Made by a program: the position numbers and the translations under genes. This document shows, piece after piece, positions 25,086 through 36,308 of a DNA stretch of 64,000 bases. The stretch spans positions 1-64,000 of the forward strand of contig QANT01005282.1 in the NCBI GenBank assembly GCA_003254885.1, in the 5' to 3' direction. The notes beneath the pieces are model-generated. The model searched no databases and was not told the DNA's origin. It saw only the letters and a list, made by a program, of their open reading frames with translations. The DNA comes from Purshia tridentata (taxonomy: Eukaryota; Streptophyta; Magnoliopsida; Rosales; Rosaceae). Positions within the stretch are counted from its first letter, which is position 1, and the number at the start of each line of letters is the position of its first letter.

Positions 25086-26098
25086 ATTGCTGCCTTTTAT
25101 TCTTGAGTCCTAACCCACCTTAGTATGATGTACAGAAGCCGGTAGTAGATGTTCCTGCTGTTGTTGAGCCAGTGGAAGTTTCTAATTCTTTGATTGTAGT
25201 TTTACTTATAATCCATTCTGATTCCAGAGTCGTGTTGCGTGTAAACACATCGTTTCATTTGTAACACAATTCTGACATTGCTTGGAATATGACCTTCACG
25301 AACGTTGTCTTTGTATTCCCCCCAAGGTTTTGCTCATTAGTGAAATGGCCTTCAGTAAAAAAAACCATTACGCATAAACCTGTTGGTTGTTTGACCTTGT
25401 TGCATTTGAAGTTTTCTATTCAAATAGAAAGTGAGGTACATGTAATGAAAGGGAGTAGGTTGTTGGGTAATTGCAAACAATCCTTTTACCTTTTAAATTT
25501 ATTATTAAAATTATTTAAAATTATAGGGGTATAATTGACATTTCAGATTGACAGACGGTTTTCTTAAATGGAATTACTTAACTCTGATTCATTTTTCTGA
25601 AAATTTCTTTTTCGACCTCCGTAGTGCATGGTATGATCGTAACACATACGTCACATTTAATAAATAAATAAAAACACAACATTGAAGAAACATTCCACAT
25701 TCAAGTAGCATTCTTGCGCTTATTCCTTTCGCATCATGTATCATGCAGGAAATGCTGTTGTGATCCGTGGTTCTCCTTTCCTAGTTCAATTGAATGCAAA
25801 TTAGGTATAACAAACTTTCAGTTTACAGGGGAAGCTAAAATTAAGAAGCCCTACCCTTTTGTCCAATCTAGGTATAACAACCTTTCAAAGAAGTTAAACA
25901 TAAACCCTAATGGTTTGCTGATATTTGAAAAGTCATGAAAGCAGAAAGGTGGATAGGAAATTCCAATGGGTCTTAGACTCTTGACTCGTAGAGCTCTCAT
26001 ACTATAAAAATAGCACTTCCACTAGGTGCATATGTTGTAGCTAGTTTTGTCTATTAAATAGGGTTGGGCTTCTCCTCCTTTGCTCACACACAACAACT
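25086..26098. other. Spacer between ARIA-like gene and CXE1
   Basis: Contains the 3' UTR of the ARIA-like gene and then the promoter of the first carboxylesterase. ACTATAAAAATAG at about 26001-26013 is a good TATA candidate about 90 bases before the ATG. A second AT-rich word, CTATTAAATA, lies at 26051. No other gene seen. Confidence 0.55.
26003..26010 (+). promoter_or_regulatory. Putative TATA box of CXE1
   Basis: TATAAAAA in ACTATAAAAATAGCAC would place transcription start near 26035 and leave a leader of about 65 bases. Confidence 0.45.
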
Positions 26099-27082
26099 AT
26101 GGGTTCCATTGCCAAGGAGGTGGACAGAGAGCTTCTCCCATTTGTTCGAGCCTACAAGGATGGCTCGGTCGAACGACTAATGGGGTCTGCATATGTACCC
26201 CCATCACTTGACGACCCAGAAGCAGCAGGAGTGTCCTCAAAAGACATCACCATCTCACAAAATCCTTTGATCTCAGCCAGACTCTATCTCCCTAAACTTG
26301 ATGATGATCATGAGTCCAACAAGAAAATCCCCATCTTGGTCTACTACCATGGTGGAGCTTTTTGCATTGAATCTGCCTTCTCTTTCGATCACCATCGGTT
26401 TCTCAACGGCTTGGTCTCCCAATCCAAAGTTGTTGCTGTGTCAGTGGAGTACAGGATGGCACCTGAGCACTCTCTCCCTGTTGCCTATGAAGATTGCTGG
26501 GCTGCTCTCCAATGGGTTGCCTCCCATTTTATCGATAATGGCATCGATGAAGAGCCCTGGTTGAGAAATCATGGCAATGTGGAAAAGTTTTTTCTGGGTG
26601 GTGACAGTGCAGGAGCCAACATTGCTCACAACATTGCCATGAGAGTTGGGAAAGAGGGCTTGCCTGGTGGTTTAAAGGTATTGGGACTCTCTATTACACA
26701 CCCTTACTTCTGGGGTTCCAAGCCAATTGATGAATCAGATCCTTGTCAAGAGCCTGAGAAAGATTTGGGGTGTTCGGTTTGGAACTTTGCATACCCCTCA
26801 GCACCTGGTGGGATTGATAATCCACTGATCAACCCGCTTGCTCCAGAGGCACCAAGCTTGGCAGGACTTGGGTGTTCAAGGCTGTTTGTGAGTGTTTCTG
26901 AGAATGATGGGCTTAAATATAGAGGCATTGGGTACTATGATGCAGTGAAGAAAAGTGGGTGGGAAGGAGAAGCAGAGCTGGTTGTAGTGGAAGGAGAGGA
27001 TCATGCTTTTCATATTTTGAAATTTGAGACTCAGAAAGCCAAGGATTTGACCCAAAAATTGGCTGATTTTCTCATCAAGTAG
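26099..27082 (+). CDS. Carboxylesterase, plant CXE family (copy 1)
   Basis: Intronless, 327 aa, an alpha/beta-hydrolase of the plant CXE/GID1/HSL family. The oxyanion-hole motif HGGA is at residues 84-87 (LVYYHGGAFCIESAF). The nucleophile Ser170 is in GGDSAGAN. Likely triad partners are Asp270 (SENDGLKYRG) and His302 (GEDHAFH). There is no signal peptide, so the enzyme is probably cytosolic. Residues such as AAEHS/MAPEHSLPVAYED support this family. Sequence type is closest to CXE12/13 and 2-hydroxyisoflavanone-dehydratase-like proteins. The retained Ser nucleophile favours esterase over dehydratase activity. In fruit crops related enzymes hydrolyse volatile acetate esters; the substrate here is unknown. 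It is the first of three tandem copies. Confidence 0.9.
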   Translation: MGSIAKEVDRELLPFVRAYKDGSVERLMGSAYVPPSLDDPEAAGVSSKDITISQNPLISARLYLPKLDDDHESNKKIPILVYYHGGAFCIESAFSFDHHRFLNGLVSQSKVVAVSVEYRMAPEHSLPVAYEDCWAALQWVASHFIDNGIDEEPWLRNHGNVEKFFLGGDSAGANIAHNIAMRVGKEGLPGGLKVLGLSITHPYFWGSKPIDESDPCQEPEKDLGCSVWNFAYPSAPGGIDNPLINPLAPEAPSLAGLGCSRLFVSVSENDGLKYRGIGYYDAVKKSGWEGEAELVVVEGEDHAFHILKFETQKAKDLTQKLADFLIK

Positions 27083-28729
27083 AAAAATAAAAAGCCATTA
27101 ATTCTCTCTGTTCAACATGAGTTTTATGGCTACTGGCCTCATGAGAACTACTCCATGTGTGATTGTAATGTCTTGTATGGTATGATATTGAATATTTGGA
27201 ATATTCAATAGCCAATTCATAGTATAAGCATGATGCCAACGTTAACCCACTGCCATTCTGCAATCTAGCTCAATTAATGTTTAATCAAATTTCTTTGGTG
27301 ATGGAACTCATTACCTAGCAGTTGGTGATGCAACACTTGCTTAATTAATGTTTATTCAAATTTGAAAAGTTTCCGGCACCTGTTTTGATATGAACTTTTT
27401 TGGAACGCAGTGTGGCTTCGTATATTGATATGCCTAGTTGAAAGTTGGTTGAAGTTCCATTACTTTAGCTTTTCGATGGACATTGCATATTTTATTTATA
27501 TCATATTTATTATCTTTAAATTTTATTTATTCAACAATTTTATCTAATAATTATAGATTATATTCGTCCTGGATTTTTCCATTGAGTGCTCTAAGTGGAC
27601 TGAAGATTTAAAAAGCTATTTTATTATTGTCAACAAACTTCTTCTTGCTTGATATATATTCAGGTGAAATTGAAGATTTAAAAAAATGATATATATTCAA
27701 TCAAGCCAATATAAAAAATTCATATATCTTCTTACTTGGTGGCATGGCTAATTCATTATTAATATATGGAAATTAAGATAGTGGTTTGAAGAGTTTAATG
27801 AGATTCACTCCAAGTCTGCAAGTTCCTCCACAATTGGATCTTATTAAGCTGCATGATTTGGACCATGCAAATGCAATTTCATACAAACAAATGAATAAAT
27901 CTAATTTACGTGTGTACAAAATAATTATAATTTTTTTTTCTATTGATATTAAAATAATGACTTGAGAATTGAGATGGTCCGGCCACATTAATTTAGACTT
28001 TAGAGTACATTAGTTTTTTATTTTTTTAGTTTTATGAAAGAGATGGTTATAATTTAGAGATATTTTAACTAACTCCAAAGTTCCAATAACTATAAAAAGT
28101 CAGTTAGAAGGCTAAAAAAAAGGTGAGCAAAAGGAAATTAAGAAACAAAAGTTGGTTGAACCACTTGGGGCTTGTGCAGAAGTAGGAGAATAAACATAGT
28201 GAACTAGGAGTCTACGATTTCCCTGATATATTCACTATACATGGGGATTGGAGTTGGACGTGAACATAAGAATTTCTTCAACTTTTTTCCTTTCATGTCT
28301 TTTGGTTCATTTAATCTCCACCAAATCCATTGATCTCAACTTACCAAAGAAACCCATTGATGAAATAAATTTCTATTATTTGTTTATTTATTTGATTTGA
28401 TAGAAGGTAGTTGGAACTTTGATGATCACTTACAATAAAATAGAGAGAAATAATTAACACTATACTTATTGGTAATTATATTTATAGCAAGCACCAGCAA
28501 ACTTTAATTAAGAAGAATCTTTTTTATCTGTTTTCATTTTTTAAAAGCTTAAGATTATCACTTTCTCATCTCACCCCAAATGTCACTTGATCGAGCTACA
28601 GTTGCTGAGCTGGAAGATATACGGCGCCAAGTGTCAATCATGCATCACTCCTCTCTCTCAGTCTCTATTAATAATACCCACCATATCCGTCACTCACATC
28701 TTCACTACATAGTACACACCTCTTTCCTA
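27083..28729. other. Spacer between CXE1 and CXE2
   Basis: AT-rich spacer. From about 28290 it is similar to the region upstream of CXE3 (from about 29815), so it forms part of a tandem duplication unit. The open frame upstream of the CXE2 ATG starts at 28580 but looks like leader. No separate gene. Confidence 0.6.
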
Positions 28730-29710
28730 ATGGCAGCTTCAGCTTCCACCACCAAAGAAATAGCCACAGAGATCCTTCCTGCTTTCATTAGGGTCTACAA
28801 AGATGGCACAGTGGAACGCCTCTTAGTTGATCCCTATGTGCCCCCATCCCCTGATCAAGACCCCGAAACCGGTGTCTCCTCCAAAGACATTACCATCTCA
28901 CACAACCCCGCCATCTCCGCTCGCCTTTACCTCCCAAAACTCCACCAAAACCAACCCCAAAAGCTTCCCATCTTGGTCTACTTTCACGGAGGTGCATTTT
29001 GCATTGCATCTGCCTTCGGACAAAACACCCACCGTTACATCAACCGCTTGCTTTCGGAAGCCCAAGTTGTGGTTGTCTCGGTTGAGTACAGGCTCGCCCC
29101 AGAGAACCCACTTCCCATTGCCTACCAAGATTCCTGGGCTGCTCTTCAATGGGTCGCGTCTCACTCCACCATTGAAGAGCATGCTAACAAATCGCCCTGG
29201 TTACTCAATTACGGCGATTTGAATAGGGTTTACATAGGTGGTGATAGTGCAGGTGGTAACATTGCACACAACGTGGCAATGAGGGCAGGGTCCGAGAGCT
29301 TGTGTGGAGGTGTGAAAATCCTGGGGGCACTGTTGTCACATCCATATTTTGGGGGTTCGAAGCCAATTGGGTCAGAGCCTGATGTTGAGGAGTCTCAGAG
29401 TTTTGTGTTGTGGAACTTTGTTTATCCATCAGCTCCTGGAGGGATTGATAATCCAATGAGCAATCCAGTGGGTGAGGGTGCAGCAAGCCTTGCTACGCTT
29501 GGGTGCTCTCGGCTGCTTGTGTGTGTTGCTGGGAAGGATAAGCTGAGGGATCGAGGTGTTTGGTACTCTGATCTGGTGAAGGAGAGTGGGTGGAAAGGAG
29601 AAGTGGATCTGTTTGAAGTGGAAGGAGAAGAACATTGCTTTCATATGTACAATTTGGAGACACAGAATATTAAGAGAATGATAAAACGCTTGGCTTCTTT
29701 TCTGGTGTAG
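28730..29710 (+). CDS. Carboxylesterase, plant CXE family (copy 2)
   Basis: Intronless, 326 aa, a tandem paralogue of copy 1 with the same architecture. The HGGA motif begins at His86 (LVYFHGGAFCIASAF). Ser173 is in GGDSAGGN, Asp270 in GKDKLRDRG, and His302 in GEEHCFH, so the triad is complete. The frame stays open for 50 codons upstream to 28580. I start at the ATG at 28730 (MAASASTTKEIATEILP) because it gives the length of copy 1 and is the same start seen in copy 3. It differs from copy 1 by many substitutions, so this duplication is not recent, whereas copies 2 and 3 are very close. Likely cytosolic ester hydrolase; substrate unknown. Confidence 0.9.
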   Translation: MAASASTTKEIATEILPAFIRVYKDGTVERLLVDPYVPPSPDQDPETGVSSKDITISHNPAISARLYLPKLHQNQPQKLPILVYFHGGAFCIASAFGQNTHRYINRLLSEAQVVVVSVEYRLAPENPLPIAYQDSWAALQWVASHSTIEEHANKSPWLLNYGDLNRVYIGGDSAGGNIAHNVAMRAGSESLCGGVKILGALLSHPYFGGSKPIGSEPDVEESQSFVLWNFVYPSAPGGIDNPMSNPVGEGAASLATLGCSRLLVCVAGKDKLRDRGVWYSDLVKESGWKGEVDLFEVEGEEHCFHMYNLETQNIKRMIKRLASFLV

Positions 29711-30820
29711 TAGGATGCATGCTGTTGGAATATTATCCCTGTTCTTATCTGCATCAATGTGGTAGTAATTAATAAGCAGAATGAATGTTCTATATAAGAA
29801 TTTCTACAAGCTCTTTCCTTTCATGTCTATTTTGGTTTATTTAATCTCCACCAAACCCATCGATGAATATGACCCAAAAAAGCCATTGATGAAAGAAAAA
29901 TCTGTCATTTGTTTATCTATTTGATTTTAGAGAAGGGAATTGGAACTTTAATCACTTACGACAAACTAGATAGGAAAACACTACATATATATACTTATTG
30001 GTATAATTACAAACTTTGAGAAGAATCTTTTATCTGTTTTCATTTTTTTAAAGCATATATAAGATTGAACTTAGAAATTATCGATCACTTTCACATCTCA
30101 ACCCAAATGTCACTTATACGGTTCCTGAGCTAAAAGATATATGGTGCCAAATTTGGTTGCAGATACTGCATAATAAGTGTCAATCATGCACTCTCAAAAT
30201 TTTAATGGATTTTAAAGGAGTTATAGTTTATAGATTTCATAGATTTTATGGATTTTCATACAATCCATCAAAATTTAGGGAAAAAAAAGCTAGAATTCTC
30301 ATGAAATTTGTTATTTGAACAAAATCTATCAATATTCACTACTTAATGAAATTCGTTAAAATCTCAATATGGATTTTCATACAATCCATCAAAATTTAGG
30401 GAATAAAAGCTAGAATTCTCATGAAATTTGTTATTTGAACAAAATCTATCAATATTCACTGCTTAATGAAATTCGTTAAAATCTCAATTAAATATACTTA
30501 GATTTTTATAAAATCTTTAAATATTATAATTGAATACACATATTTATATGGACTACCCCTAGATTTTTTGGCATTAATGAGTTTTTTAATATGTCTAAAT
30601 TTTTATAATATTAATAAGTTTCTAAATATACATAAATTTCTATAAAATCTATAAAATTATAAATTGAATACACACATATGAACTTTCAAATTCTTCTAAA
30701 ATTCAATTAGAATTTGAAACGATAGTCCTCTATTAATACCCACCATATCTCTGCGTTACCTTCCACCTTCACTCACATCTTAACTACATAGTGTATACTT
30801 GTCTCCACGTCTCTTCCCTA
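29711..30820. other. Duplicated spacer upstream of the truncated CXE3
   Basis: From about 29815 this resembles the DNA upstream of CXE2, including a stretch on ATTTAATCTCCACCAAA and the word CCCATTGATG or its variants. A 121-bp direct tandem duplication at 30250-30487 is unique to this copy. Confidence 0.65.
30250..30487. repeat. 121-bp tandem duplication
   Basis: Two nearly identical copies, 30250-30370 and 30371-30487, each begin GGATTTTCATACAATCCATC. They differ mainly in the length of an A run and one substitution. Confidence 0.9.
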
Positions 30821-31064
30821 ATGGCAGCTTCAGCTTCAACCACCAAAGAAATTGCCACAGAGATCCTTCCTCTCATCAGGGTCTACAAAGATGGCACAGT
30901 GGAACGCCTCTTAGTCGATCCCTTTGTGCCCCCATCCCCTGATCAAGACCCCGAAACCGGTGTCTCCTCCAAAGACATCACCATCTCACACAACCCCGCC
31001 ATCTCCGCTCGTCTTTACCTCCCAAATCTCCCCCAAAAGAAGCTTCCCATCTTGGTCTACTTCC
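30821..31064 (+). pseudogene. Truncated carboxylesterase (CXE copy 3)
   Basis: The first 81 codons of a third CXE gene, nearly identical to copy 2 (MAASASTTKEIATEILP, DPETGVSSKDITISHNP, LPILVYF). The copy ends where the copia LTR begins at 31065, just before the codons for HGGA. All catalytic residues are therefore missing. Reading runs on into the LTR to a stop near 31348. I found no 3' half beyond the element; the DNA there is gypsy gag. A few codons differ from copy 2, for example LPLIRVYK instead of LPAFIRVYK. Non-functional as an esterase. Confidence 0.9.
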
Positions 31065-31392
31065 TATTGGACTCTATGAGTTTTGGAGAGAAAGCAAAAT
31101 GGAAGAAAAGAGAGAGTGGGCAATTCGTGGAGCACACACTCAACGTGCCTCACCTCAGCATTGTATATTTAATATTCCTTTTCTGTTACATTCCTTCTAG
31201 AAGGAAGGACAGCTCATTACAAAATAGCAAAAAGTGTGAGAAAGCCTATGAGCTAATCCCAGCTGTACATTATAGTCAGTCATCTAGACTTGCACCTGTC
31301 ACTTGCATTCTCATCCTTCTAATACAAAATAATGAAAAACTGAATTAATTAACTAGCTAATCATTTAGCTGTTAAGGCATTATACACCGACA
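31065..31392 (-). repeat. 3' LTR of copia 1
   Basis: 328 bp and similar to 35984-36308 along its whole length. It contains the palindromic word CCTTCTAGAAGG. The polyprotein stop codon (31380-31382) lies just inside it. Confidence 0.9.
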
Positions 31393-33050
31393 CTCCCTTC
31401 TAATGCCTTAACAGAAACCACCCCAAGCTTGCTTCTCAGCATTTGAAATCTGTCTTTAGCAAGGGCTTTAGTAAGAATATCTGCAAGCTGATCTTCACCT
31501 CTGCAGTATTGCAAATCAATTGCTCCCTCCTGCATTGCATCACGTATGTAATGGAATCTCCTGTTGATATGCTTAGTTTTCTGATGAAAAACAGGATTCT
31601 TTGAAATGGCAATTGCTGATGTATTATCACACCACAGTGTGGTTGGCTCCAACTGTTCTTCTCCAAAATCATTCAACACAAACCTTAACCATACTGCCTG
31701 TGTTGTTGCTTCTGAAGCACTCAAATATTCTGCCTCTGCAGTTGACAGTGCAACACTTTGTTGTTTAACTGATGCCCATGAAAACACTCCACTTCCAAAT
31801 GTGAAAGCATATCCTGAAGTAGATTTCATGTCATCCTCACTCCCACTCCAATCACTGTCACAAAATCCTAGCAGGAGAGGAGGAGATTCACCCTTCTCAT
31901 ACTGAATGCCATAGTCAATTGTACCACTTATGTATCTCAGTACCCTCTTGGCAGTTCCAAAATGTTTTGTCGAAGGATTGTGCATGTACCTTGCCAACAA
32001 ACTGGCAGCAAACATAATATCAGGACGAGTGGCAGTCAGATATAGCAAACTTCCCACCATTTTCCTATATTGCTCCTCATCTGCTGGCTCACCTCCATCA
32101 TTCCTACTTAATTTCTCATTTGTAGCTAAAGGAATTGCCACTGGTTTGCAACCCTTTAAACCAAACTTCTCAAGTAAATTCAGTGCATACTTCTTCTGAT
32201 GTAAGAAGATTCTCCCTTCTTGCTGGATAACACCAATTCCCAAGAAATGATGCAGCATGCCCAAATCACTCATTTCATACCTCTTCATCATATCAACTTT
32301 AAATTCCTCAATCATTCCACAATCACTTCCTGTATAGACAATGTCATCTACATATATAGAGACAATTAGAATGCCTTGATCCTCTTTGTTCTTCACATAC
32401 AAAGTTGGCTCACTAGGACTTTTTTGAAATCCACACTGCTGCAGATATGCATCTATATTGCTGTTCCAGGCTCTTGGTGCTTGTTTGAGCCCATACAAAG
32501 CCTTCCGTAGCTTATACACTTTATGTTCCTCATTTCTAACTTCAAAACCTTCTGGTTGATCAACATAAACTTCCTCTTCCAACTCTCCATTTAGAAAAGC
32601 TGACTTTACATCAAGTTGAAACAACTTCCATCCTTTTCTGGCAGCAAGAGCAATTAGTGTTCTGATAGTGTCAAGCCTAGCTACTGGAGCAAAGGTCTCA
32701 TTGAAATCAATTCCTGGCTTTTGAGTGTAGCCTTTTGCTACCAATCTGGCCTTGTATTTCTGTATGGAGCCATCTAAATGTAGTTTGGTCTTAAACACCC
32801 ATTTCACTCCTACTACAGCCTTGTTTGCAGGTCTATCTACCAAAGTCCAAGTTTCATTCTTCTCTATCATACCAATCTCATCTTCCATTGCTTTCTGCCA
32901 ATCAGGATCCTTTGCAGCATCTAAATAGTTTTCAGGCACTTTTCTGGCAGCAAGAGCAATTAGTGTTCTGATAATGTCAAGCCTAGCTACTGGAGCAAAG
33001 GTCTCATTGAAATCAATTCCTGGCTTTTGAGTGTAGCCCTTTGCTACCAA
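31380..33050 (-). pseudogene. Copia 1 reverse transcriptase and RNase H, with internal duplication
   Basis: RT has [19 protein letters not shown] and the catalytic [10 protein letters not shown]. RNase H has [19 protein letters not shown] and [15 protein letters not shown]. The first part repeats 102 codons found immediately upstream: the words [20 protein letters not shown] and [20 protein letters not shown] each occur twice at a spacing of 306 bases. An intact element has this stretch once. Confidence 0.9.
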
Positions 33051-33243
33051 TCTGGCCTTGTATTTCTATATGGAGCCATCTAAATGTAGTTTGGTCTTAA
33101 ACACCCATTTCACTCCTACTACAGCCTTGTTTGCAGGTCTATCTACCAAAGTCCAAGTTTCATTCTTCTCTATCATACCAATCTCATCTTCCATTGCTTT
33201 CTGCCAAGCAGGATCCTTTGCAGCATCTGAATAGTTTTCAGGC
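32641..33243 (-). repeat. 306-bp in-frame tandem duplication in copia 1
   Basis: The word GCAGCAAGAGCAATTAGTGT occurs at 32641 and 32947. The repeats stay alike for about 300 bases and differ by a few substitutions, one of which makes the TAG at 33066-33068. Confidence 0.9.
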
Positions 33244-34112
33244 TCAACAATACTAACTCTGCACTGAGCAAACACCTCATCTAAACTCTTCCATCTCTTA
33301 GGTGTTGTATCATAAGTATCAGGCAGTTCAATTTCACCACTCTGCAGGTTTGGACAAATTGCAGGACTTTGTCTACTGCCATCACTTGTTGTTCTTGGGT
33401 CTTGTGATCTCGAGCTTGTTTCTTCAACTTCATTAGGGACAACAACCTGGTGCATAGGTGTAGAAGGTAGGCAGAAATCACTATCACTCACATTTCTGTC
33501 CATTTTGTCAAATGGTACAGTCACATACTCAGTTTCATTCAATTCCCAATTCCATAAGGCTTCCTCATCAAAAATCACACTTCTAGACACAATCACCTTG
33601 CTATTTTCCAGATCTAAAACTCTATAGCCCTTTTCTCTTGTACCATACCCTAAAAAGATTCCTTTGCGTGCTGTCTCATCTAGCTTCTGTCTAATTTGAG
33701 ATGGAATGTGGAAATAACATACACATCCAAACACTTTCAAATGTTTAATGCCTGGTTTTCTTCCACTGTAGGCCTCAAAAGGTGTAATGCACTCTAGAGC
33801 ACGAGTTGGACACCTGTTTAGTAAATACACAGCTGTATTAACAGCTTCACCCCAAAACTTCAGAGGTAACTTCTTGTCATGTAGCATGGACCTTGCCATT
33901 TCCATCACTGTCCTATTTTTCCTTTCAGCAACTCCATTTTGCTGAGGAGAATAAGAAACTGTCAATTGTCTTTCAATTCCAACTTCTGCACAAAACTTTT
34001 CAAACTCTTGTGACATGTATTCTCCACCTCTATCACTCCTTAGCTTCTTCACTTTAAATCCACATTGTAGCTCAACCATGGACTTAAACTTTTTTAAACA
34101 CAGCAAATACAT
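33066..34112 (-). pseudogene. Copia 1 integrase C-terminal part and start of RT
   Basis: Continues integrase after the frameshift with KLRSDRGGEYMS and QQNGVAERKNRTVMEM, which supply the second Asp and the Glu of the D,D-35-E triad. Then comes the linker and the start of the RT domain ([20 protein letters not shown]). It ends at a TAG (33066-33068) where the duplicated copy of the same stretch has CAG, so this is a point nonsense mutation. Confidence 0.9.
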
Positions 34113-35888
34113 CAGACTTGGCTCTTAGAAAATAGACCCAGCACATTCTGCTTTTATCATCTATGAAGGTCAGAAAATACCTGTTCCCACCTTGAGTCTC
34201 AAGCATTGGACCACACACATCTGTGTGAATCAATTCAAGAAGTTCACTTGCCCTTCTGACATCAACTTTATCAAAAACTTTTCGAGATGACTTGCTCACA
34301 GCACACCCCTCACACACATGATCCTTGGCAGTGAGTTTAGGTAAGCCTAGGACCATGTTCTTTTCTTGCAATAGCTTCAAGCTTTTGAAATTCAGATGGC
34401 CAAGTCTTTTATGCCATTTCCATGATGCCTCAACCACTGTCACCTTGTTTGCCAAAACAGGATTGACACAATCAAAAGTAAGTGGGAAACACCTGTTTCC
34501 TTCCATCTTAATAGTGGCCACCAGAATTTCCATGCTTCTATCTTCATATATACATGCCTTAAAATCTCCAAAAACAACCCAATAACCATGTTCAATCATC
34601 TGCCCTATGCTCAGAAGATTCTCATCAAGCCGTGGCACTATCATTACCTCTGGAATATGTCTTGTGCCTCCCTTAGTTTCCACAACTAAAGTGCCCTTTC
34701 CAACATAATCAACTAATTCACCTGTTCCCATTTTAACTTTGCACCTAAGGCTTCTGTTAATGTTAATCAACAATGCCTCACAACTTGTCATATGGTTGCT
34801 GCAACCACTATCCAAATACCAACCCTCATTGTTCTTATGCACAAAAGCTTTATGACATGCATAGAACATAGCAGCTTGATCCTGCTCTCGATTCCCTTGA
34901 TTGGCGTAATTAACCATCTGCCCTTTCTTACTTGGCTGATGACACTCCTTGGCAACATGACCAAGCTTGTCACAGTTATAACACCTTAGTTTGCCTTTAA
35001 ACCAGCAGTCTCCAAAGTGTAATTTGTCACACACTTTGCACCTAGTCTTTCCACTTTCATTTCCTACTCCCTGCCTTGCATTGGCAAAACTTCTATTTTC
35101 CCATTTCCTTGTTTTATCCTTCCAGCCCTTGTACTGTCTCCTACCACCACTACTATTTCCTTTGGTGAATTTAGCTTGGCCTGTGTGACTCACATTCATA
35201 CTAGCAAATGCTCTTTCTGTACCACCAATCTCATCATCATCTCTATTCAATCGTAATTCATAGCTTTTAAGTGATCCAGCTACCTCATGAACTGAAAAAG
35301 TATTTAAATCAGTAGTCCTCTCAAGCACAACACACATAGGATCAAACTTCTTTGTAAGACTAATCAGAATTTTCTGGACCATCCTTTGGTTTGTTAAATT
35401 CTCTCCATACTTTTCCATTTGGTTTGATAATTCAAAGAATCTACTCAGATAATCAGAGAGAGACTCATTTACCTTCATCTTCATGTACTCAAACTCACGT
35501 CTCAAACCTTGGAGAGTCACAGACCTTGCTTGTTCATCTCCATGATACTCCTCCCTGAGCAAGTCCCAAGCTCCTTTTGCTGTTGTCTGGTTTACAATTC
35601 TGGGAAAAATCTCCTTTGATACTGCCCCCTGAATGATTCCCAAGGCCTTTGCATCCTTCATGAGTTGGTCCTCCAGGTAAGCATCCTCTTCCTCATCTTC
35701 AACACTGCTTGCTCCCCCTTCTTTCTTAGCAGCAGACTTCTTCTTCTTTGATTCTGGGATAACAATCCCTCTGTCCACGAGTTTCCAGATCCCTTGTGAT
35801 TTGAAAATTGTAATCATTCTCACTCTCCAAAAATCAAACTCAGTTCCATCAAAAATGGGAGCCCGTAGCTCACCACCACCTCCAGACA
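34084..35888 (-). pseudogene. Copia 1 gag, protease and start of integrase
   Basis: Begins at the ATG at 35888 (MSGGGGELRAPIFDGTEF). It encodes a gag domain, the zinc knuckle CYNCDKLGHVAKEC, the protease motif WYLDSGCSNHMT, the integrase zinc-binding region (GHLNFKSL to CEGCAVSKSSR) and the first catalytic segment (ELIHTDVCGPM). The frame closes after KSDVFAVFKK because one extra A in an A run near 34090-34097 shifts the frame. The rest of integrase continues in the next open segment. Confidence 0.9.
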
Positions 35889-35970
35889 TGACTGGAAATT
35901 TATCAGACTTTTGATTCTGATCACTACTACACAGACTCACTCCCAGATTTTTTGTTTTAAATCAGAACCT

Positions 35971-35983
35971 GGCTCTGATACCA
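35971..35983 (-). other. Primer-binding site of copia 1 (tRNA-Met type)
   Basis: TGGTATCAGAGCC on the minus strand touches the 5' LTR with no spacer, the usual arrangement for elements primed by initiator tRNA-Met. Confidence 0.85.
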
Positions 35984-36308
35984 TATTGGACTCTATCAGT
36001 TTTGGAGAGAATGCAGAATGGAAGAGAAGGGAGAGTGAGCAATTCGTGGAGCACACACAATGTGCCTCACCTCAGCATTGTATTTTAATATTCCTTTTCT
36101 GTTACATTCCTTCTAGAAGGAAGGACAGCTCATTACAAAATAACAGAAAAGTGTGAGAAAGCCTATGAGCTAATCCCAGCTGTACATTACAGTCAGTCAT
36201 CTAGACTTGCACCTGTCACTTGCATTCTCATCCTTCTAATACAAATAATGAAAAACTGAATTAATTAACTAGCTAATCATTTAGCTGTTAAGGCATTATA
36301 CACCAACA
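35984..36308 (-). repeat. 5' LTR of copia 1
   Basis: 325 bp. On the minus strand it starts TGTTGGTGTATAATGCC and ends CCAATA directly before the primer-binding site. Confidence 0.9.

Larger units (their letters stand above)
31065..36308 (-). mobile_element. Ty1/copia retrotransposon 1 (decayed, both LTRs present)
   Basis: Complete in outline on the minus strand. The 5' LTR is 35984-36308 and the 3' LTR 31065-31392. LTRs begin TGTTGG/TGTCGG and end CCAATA. A tRNA-Met type PBS (TGGTATCAGAGCC on the minus strand) touches the 5' LTR at 35971-35983. A polypurine tract AGAAGGGAG touches the 3' LTR. The domain order gag, protease, integrase, RT, RNase H is that of copia. The flanks (CTTCC on the left, TGCCC on the right) do not form a target duplication. 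The left flank is CXE3 and the right flank is a gypsy gag, so the element joins two unrelated sequences. The two LTRs differ at several percent of positions, so the insertion is not new. Confidence 0.92.

Noticed and set aside
28580-28729. 50-codon N-terminal extension of CXE2
   Set aside because: Both neighbours start at the position equal to 28730 and the extra part has no homologue in them. It reads like translated leader.
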